A stretch of 64,000 nt of DNA from Rhynchonema sp. JSB1_4 (Eukaryota; Nematoda; Chromadorea; Monhysterida; Xyalidae), in contig JASAMV010001731.1 of NCBI GenBank assembly GCA_030248065.1, forward strand, positions 1-64,000, read 5' to 3'. A model generated the notes under the pieces. That model had not been told where the DNA came from and did not search any database. It saw only the letters and a program-made list of their open reading frames with translations. A program made the translations under genes and the position numbers. This document shows positions 59,201 to 64,000 of this stretch, piece by piece (position 1 is the first letter of the stretch; each line of letters opens with the position of its first letter).

Positions 59201-62200
59201 CAGTTCACAGTTTGCACCCGCAGCAGCTCAGCTGTTGCAGAAGTGAAAAGTTCAACAGCAGAAAACAGGTTGTTGTGTAACCCCACTTAAAATTGTATAT
59301 ATTGTTTTGCACATCTTTAGCTAAATATTTTCTGTTCTTTCAAAGCCGCTTGGCGCGTAAAAACAGTTAGATCCAGCTGCCACTTGTGGGCACTTGAAGG
59401 TCATCAAAATACATGTACTGTAACATGTATCTATCAAAACATCTGCTGCTAATCGCTCAAATAATTCAAATATTCTTATGTATCAGAAATACAGTTTTCA
59501 TTTTCAAGCGTATGTAGTTTAGAATTAACACAGCAGCGGTAGGTACCGCTGTGCTGACTAACCATTATATCCTACCATCCACAAACCGGCGGATGTTTCG
59601 TTTCGTATAGTAAATTTATAATTTCGTTGCCTCATGCATTCTTGCAGGCGCAGGAAAACTCCCGTTCGAAGTCGAGGCGGGCAACATACTCAACACACAG
59701 TCGACAAGCCACGCAGCTGGCTCGTATGCGTTTCGAATGTTTCAGTCACACAAGCTGTGTGTGTGTCAGCTGCGTGGCTTGTTCGCTGTGTGTTGAGCTT
59801 GTTGCCTGCTTCGACTTCGAACGGGAGTTTTCCTGCGTCTGTAAGAATGCATGAGGCAACGAAATTAGAAATTTACTATACCACAAGCGAATGGAGAAAG
59901 AATTTTGTGAGAAAAAAAGGAAAAACACAACTTTTCCATAAATTCCAGGCGAACAACTGGTGCGAGCGCGGTATCGATCTTCTGGCTTCTGATTTCCAAC
60001 AACAACCAGACGTGTCGCCAATAGGTGGCGCGTCAACCGATTGCGCTACGTCGACGAGTGGAAGCACAAAACAACAACTGGGGGAATTGTCGGATATCAT
60101 TGAAGCTGGGGAAAATCTGAATGTGAAAACGCTTCAATTGGATGCGGACCTCGAAAACGCAATGTTGCTGACCACTACTGACACGGCCACCTTGCTGAAT
60201 CAGGTTACACATTTGGGTAGAAGTTTGAGGCTGGCCACGAACTTTTGTTGTACCAGTGCCACCTTTCTGGCACAATGGCAGGTATCAAACCTGGTGATTG
60301 GATTGGATCTGAATTGGTCATATGACTCGAAATATCGCTGATGCAAAAACTCACGTGACCAGCCAAGGTCACCAGCATGTTTGGTTGTTTTGTCGACAAT
60401 TCAACAAACAAAAAATCCCCAATCCAGGTGACCGCACGTATCAACGATGTGAAACGACTATGTCAATGTCGCAAACGTATGTTGGAAAGGGCAACCGTAA
60501 GTGGACGGGATAGGCAGCGTCCCATACAAGCGGTCAGCCCTGAGAAACACCACGCAATGCGAACGTCCCCTGTGCATTCGGTGGGTGCTTGCCGAAATTT
60601 TTTCATATCGATGCAGTCTACCCTCTTTAGAGTAACATGATCGGGTCAGAACCTGGACTTTCGGTCACTATAATCGGTGACCAAACCTGCTGGTCCACTT
60701 CAAGCAGTGTTTCGCCACGCCAAGGGTCACTATAGTGGGGTACACTGTATTTCGATGTTTGCTTTTCGATATTTTTTCCAAAATTAAAGTCACGAGCATT
60801 TCGTTTCAGAATTCCCAGCCGGTTCTCCGTCGCAACTCCAAACCCACCCCAATCCCAACCACCATCACAAGCACGGATGTCGACCCAAATCCGAGTCCCA
60901 GTCTGAGTCCGGACGCGGTGTCTCGATCTCCTCCGAGCACCAGCAGTGCCACCCAGTCACCTGTACCCCTCAACAAAATTCTGCATTCCAGCGCGAGCGA
61001 GGCCGACGTCTTCAGTCACATTCCACAAAAGGGTTAGTCTTCGCCAACGCAATTTTTTCAAACGAAGGGCCGCATGATTTTGGGCTCAGATTGCCGGTAT
61101 CAAACGTGGTGATCTGATGATCTGCCGGGATTTTTTCGACTTTGTCAAAAAATTTTGCTGGTGTCATGTAATACTTTCGGGTTTCAACTGCCGTAAAAGA
61201 TGATCCCAGGCACAAGTAAACAACATCGCTGATGGAAATTACGTAGCAGCCGATCCAACCACCAAGTTTGCTAGATACTAGGTATATCACACTTGATGTT
61301 TCACGCGCATTTATTCATAGGTGCCGACCACAACACATCCAATTACGTCATCGCCGAGCTGGTCAACACCGAACAATTCTACGTGGAGGAATTGCGCCAG
61401 ATCGTCGACCACTATCTACGACCTTTCGAACATGATGGGGGGAGGGAGTTGTTGCCTGCCAGTGTCAGGATGCATGGAACATCAGGTTGGCAATACTTTG
61501 CGTTCTTGGTCATTATAGCTGCATATACATATGACTGTAAGGTTTGATTTATTATGATGTATTGATTTGAACGTTTTTCGTCCTTTGGATGGTGTTTGTA
61601 AGGATGATTGAAAGAAACTTCCTCTGGAGATGCTCATATGAAAGCGCCAAAACTGGAAAGTTGCTGGAAAGTCTATAAACCACACCACTGGTATTCGGTC
61701 TATCAAAGTCCCTCCAATTGCAGTGATTTTCGGCAACATCGAACGCATCTGTGAATTCCACGAGCGCGTATTCGTTCGAGACATCGAATTGGCATCCAGC
61801 CATAATTCAGCGACGGCCGCGTCCGCAGTCGCCAGATGTTTCTTGGATCGCGCAGCACATTTCGATTTGTACAATGTGTATTGTCAGAACAAACCAAAGT
61901 CGGAGGCGTTACGACAGGAGCATGCTGCTGTGACGCACGCATTCTTCTCGGTTGGTGTTCAGTTGACGGCATGCTGGCTATGGTACAAATAACCGACTTT
62001 TTGGCGTGAGGAAAGTGGACCCAGTGTTCGGTCACTGGGAAGAATATTCAGTACAGAGTGGTGATCACAAGGCTAACCACAAGTTAGGGGCCAAACTGTC
62101 GTTGTGTTGAGATTTATTGCAGACTGTAAACTTCTGAAGGTTGTCAGCTATTGTGGCTATCGTGAGCTATATACTTGAGCTGGGACATCAAGCCTATAGT

Positions 62201-64000
62201 CAACTCAGACCGGCTACGCTTGTCGTCAGCTCGCATGTATTGTTTCTCGTGCTCAGCTAGGAATGCTTATGAGTTGACAGCCACAGTAGACCATTTGTGT
62301 TAACGACTGTACCATTAGCTCGAAGAAACCGACAGAATCAAGTAACCAACAGTCACTAGTTATTGTTGTAGCAATGCCAGAAACGCGCCGGCCACCGTCT
62401 ACCACTGGGCGCCTATCTGCTCAAGCCGGTGCAACGAATCACCAAATATCAATTGCTGCTCAAAGAGTTGGAGCGTCACTGTCCCCGAGCGTGTCAGGCG
62501 GATGTGAGTCAAGCACTCGCTGCTATGCTGGATAGATTGCAGCAGCTCAACGCCAGTATGCATCAGGGACAGATTGTTGGATATCCGGTTAGTATAATCT
62601 TTTCGCTTATTGGGTGGGCGGACACTTATGCCACTATCAGAGTGTCAGATCTGATTCGAGATAGGATATGATCAGTGTTGTTTACGCGACTGGTTTGAAT
62701 TAAGCAGGGTAGTAACATTTCTTGTGCCACTTACAACATTTACGCACTAACCTCATACAGGGTGACTTGCACAGTTTGGGCGCCGTGCTTCTGCAAGGTC
62801 GATTCAACGTCTGGACATCAAAGGGCAATCCGAGCCTGAAACCAACCACAGCGCGCAGTCGCAAGATGCAACAACGACATCTGTTCTTGTTTGCAAAGGC
62901 GCTGTTGTTCTGCAAACGCAAACCACAATCGCCAGCACATACGGCTGCGGCCCAGTCACGTGACGCGTACGAGTACAAGATGGACGCACCGGTTGGTGAA
63001 CAAATAATGTAGGTTGACCGCGCTACACTGTTTTACTTTGGGCACAGACTGACGTCAAATTTCTTGCATATGCTTCGTTTGAGCTCAGGCTTAACAGGCT
63101 CTGGTTTAGTTGTGGGCAGGCGTAGCCCAAAAGGAACCGAACATGCCGAACACACTTAAAATTTGGCCGTGTCATACGCACCGTTACCATAATTGAAACC
63201 CAAAAGTATATTAATGGTAATTAAATCCAAAAATTTCAATTTGCATGATTTAGGTATCAAGTCTGGGACTGATGGACTCCGTGAAAGGCCAACCACTCAA
63301 GTTTGAGCTTTGGAGCACGACACGACAGGAAATCTACACGCTACAGCCAGTTGATATGCAGACGCGTGCTGACTGGGTGACAAAGCTGCAACAGATCATC
63401 GCGTTCAAAGGTACTTCTTAGTTCTACATCCTACCGTACAACCCACTTACCGTATTCAATTGCAGACGAATCACCTGCGGTGGTCACTCGTCGTATGGAG
63501 CGACCACACAGCTGGACAGTGCCCCCGGAGTCGATGTCAGTCGCAGGCAGCCGGTCGTCGGGTGAAATGAGCATCAACTCGGATCCACCTGGCGAACGTG
63601 AAATGCTCGAATCGTGAGTCTTGTTATTCGGATCGGTTTAATACCAATTTCAGTTTCTGATCGTTCTGAGTTCATCACTTGTCACTCTTTCCAGTCCAAC
63701 AACAACGGTTGGTGATTCGAATAACAATCCTTCATCGGACTCAATCACAACCGAGTCGGCTCAGGTGTCGGATTCGGAAAATAACTCGGTTGTGAATGTA
63801 AGTTTAATGTTCAATTTGTTCCTTTTGTTAGGGTCATGATTTGGATACGCACGTCATCTCCGCTCATGGTAAACAGCGGATTCGTGGCAGATTTAGAGTC
63901 CAAAATAACATATCCAAGTTTCATTATAAAGGTGATCAGTCACTACAAAGAGTTGCATTTTCAGACAACTACCCTGAACGCGACGTTATCCAACAACAAG
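44289..64000 (+). CDS. DBS/MCF2L-type Rho guanine-nucleotide exchange factor, runs off the window
   Basis: Rho-family GTPase activator. In-frame exons: 44289-44517, 44579-44695, 46654-46737, 46804-46912, 47144-47234, 48254-48364, 48430-48546, 48821-48970, 50768-50865, 51181-51322, 56946-57065, 57427-57621, 59949-60203, 60428-60496, 60810-61032, 61321-61485, 61724-61950, 62372-62587, 62761-62991, 63254-63410, 63466-63613, 63695-63797, 63965 onward; 1131 residues so far. Order as in MCF2L/DBS: Sec14/CRAL-TRIO (about 116-286; [16 protein letters not shown]), spectrin-like segment (about 300-605; [29 protein letters not shown]), Pro/Ser linker, DH (about 704-906; [42 protein letters not shown]), PH (about 907-1035; [16 protein letters not shown] in ADWVTKLQ), Ser/Asn-rich tail. 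A C-terminal SH3, if present, lies beyond the edge. Intron 10 has a GC donor. Confidence 0.95.
46431..46512 (+). CDS. Probable alternative first exon of the exchange factor
   Basis: In intron 2, immediately after an in-frame TGA, an ATG opens 27 codons ([20 protein letters not shown]...) ending at a strong GTAAGT donor in phase 1. This is exactly the phase needed to join the CRAL-TRIO exon at 46654. Such an isoform would replace the first 115 residues with 27. Alternative 5' ends are common in the MCF2/DBS family. Not proven without transcripts. Confidence 0.5.
51744..52348. mobile_element. TTAA-target foldback MITE, 605 bp
   Basis: The ends AGCGGGGGTCCAGGCAGT and its complement ending at 52348 are flanked by TTAA (51740-51743 and 52349-52352). 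The right arm of the host palindrome has a single TTAA at the matching position, proving a clean insertion. The element itself folds: TATCGGCCGAGAAC, GGTACTAAC, GGACCAGCTGCCCAAAAA and CTTTTTATTCGC all have inverted partners. Its ends and TTAA target point to piggyBac-type mobilisation. Confidence 0.9.
52481..52745. mobile_element. TA-target MITE, 265 bp, in the palindrome arm
   Basis: A perfect 18-bp terminal repeat TTGGTCGCACAATGACTA, extending imperfectly to about 27 bp, is flanked by TA (52479-52480 and 52746-52747). The opposite arm of the host palindrome has the uninterrupted sequence CACCCAGGTAGCACG. This is the TA-duplicating behaviour of Tc1/mariner-type MITEs. Confidence 0.93.
55980..56348. 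mobile_element. TA-target MITE with TAGTCCARCCACG ends, copy 3 (reversed)
   Basis: 369 bp, reversed relative to the copies at 12410 and 27611. The right flank is TA (56349-56350); the left flanking dinucleotide is AA, a likely point change. A small insertion (about 56209-56218) and other changes disrupt the open frames seen in the other copies. Confidence 0.85.
59608..59878. mobile_element. Hairpin MITE, 271 bp, TA target, with splice-site-like sequences
   Basis: TAGTAAATTTATAATTTCG and its complement ending at 59878 are flanked by TA (59606-59607 and 59879-59880). The arms are about 110 bp and include CTCATGCATTCTTGCAGGCG and CAGGAAAACTCCCGTTCGAA. It lies 70 bp before exon 59949 of the exchange factor. 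TTCTTGCAG near the left end and GTCT/GTAAGA at the right would function as acceptor and donor. Confidence 0.85.

Noticed and set aside
59634..60341. 235-codon open frame
   Set aside because: It joins a MITE, intron sequence and one genuine exchange-factor exon (59949-60203). Only the exon matches the family.

Overview
This is nuclear DNA from an animal. Genes are split by GT-AG introns (two introns use a GC donor), and the proteins are metazoan types: NAA10, a two-finger GATA factor, an EndoU nuclease and a DBS/MCF2L-type Rho exchange factor. The phylum cannot be fixed from the sequence; an invertebrate is likely. There are no bacterial operons, rRNA genes or CRISPR arrays.

Layout. (1) 1-14.3 kb has no convincing gene. 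It is a dense nest of short non-autonomous DNA transposons. Several are hAT-like (CAGTG...CACTG ends, exact 8-bp target duplications), others duplicate TA or TTAA, and many sit inside one another. (2) 14.9-16.7 kb: NAA10, + strand. (3) 17.6-18.3 kb: a two-exon gene on the minus strand for a 69-residue single-pass membrane protein. (4) 22.4-30.0 kb: a 16-exon GATA factor. (5) 31.3-33.1 kb: EndoU, minus strand, convergent with GATA, 5' exon not found. (6) 33.3-36.5 kb: a second transposon nest, up to three levels deep. (7) 37.2-37.6 kb: a two-exon gene for a small secreted, lysine-rich peptide precursor. (8) 37.6-44.3 kb: mostly featureless. (9) 44.3 kb to the window end: CRAL-TRIO / spectrin-like / DH / PH exchange factor, running off the edge. 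Its 5.6-kb intron 10 holds a 2.9-kb almost perfect palindrome.

The coding models were built by hand from splice signals, reading-phase continuity and family resemblance. Every junction listed keeps frame. The protein genes show no sign of acting together; they are an ordinary mixed metazoan neighbourhood. The most unusual material is the repeat biology: hAT-like families that keep their ends and a GTACC core but differ in subterminal repeat arrays, and a foldback element whose two arms give empty and filled sites for two later insertions. Two small uncharacterised protein genes and a probable alternative first exon of the exchange factor also stand out.
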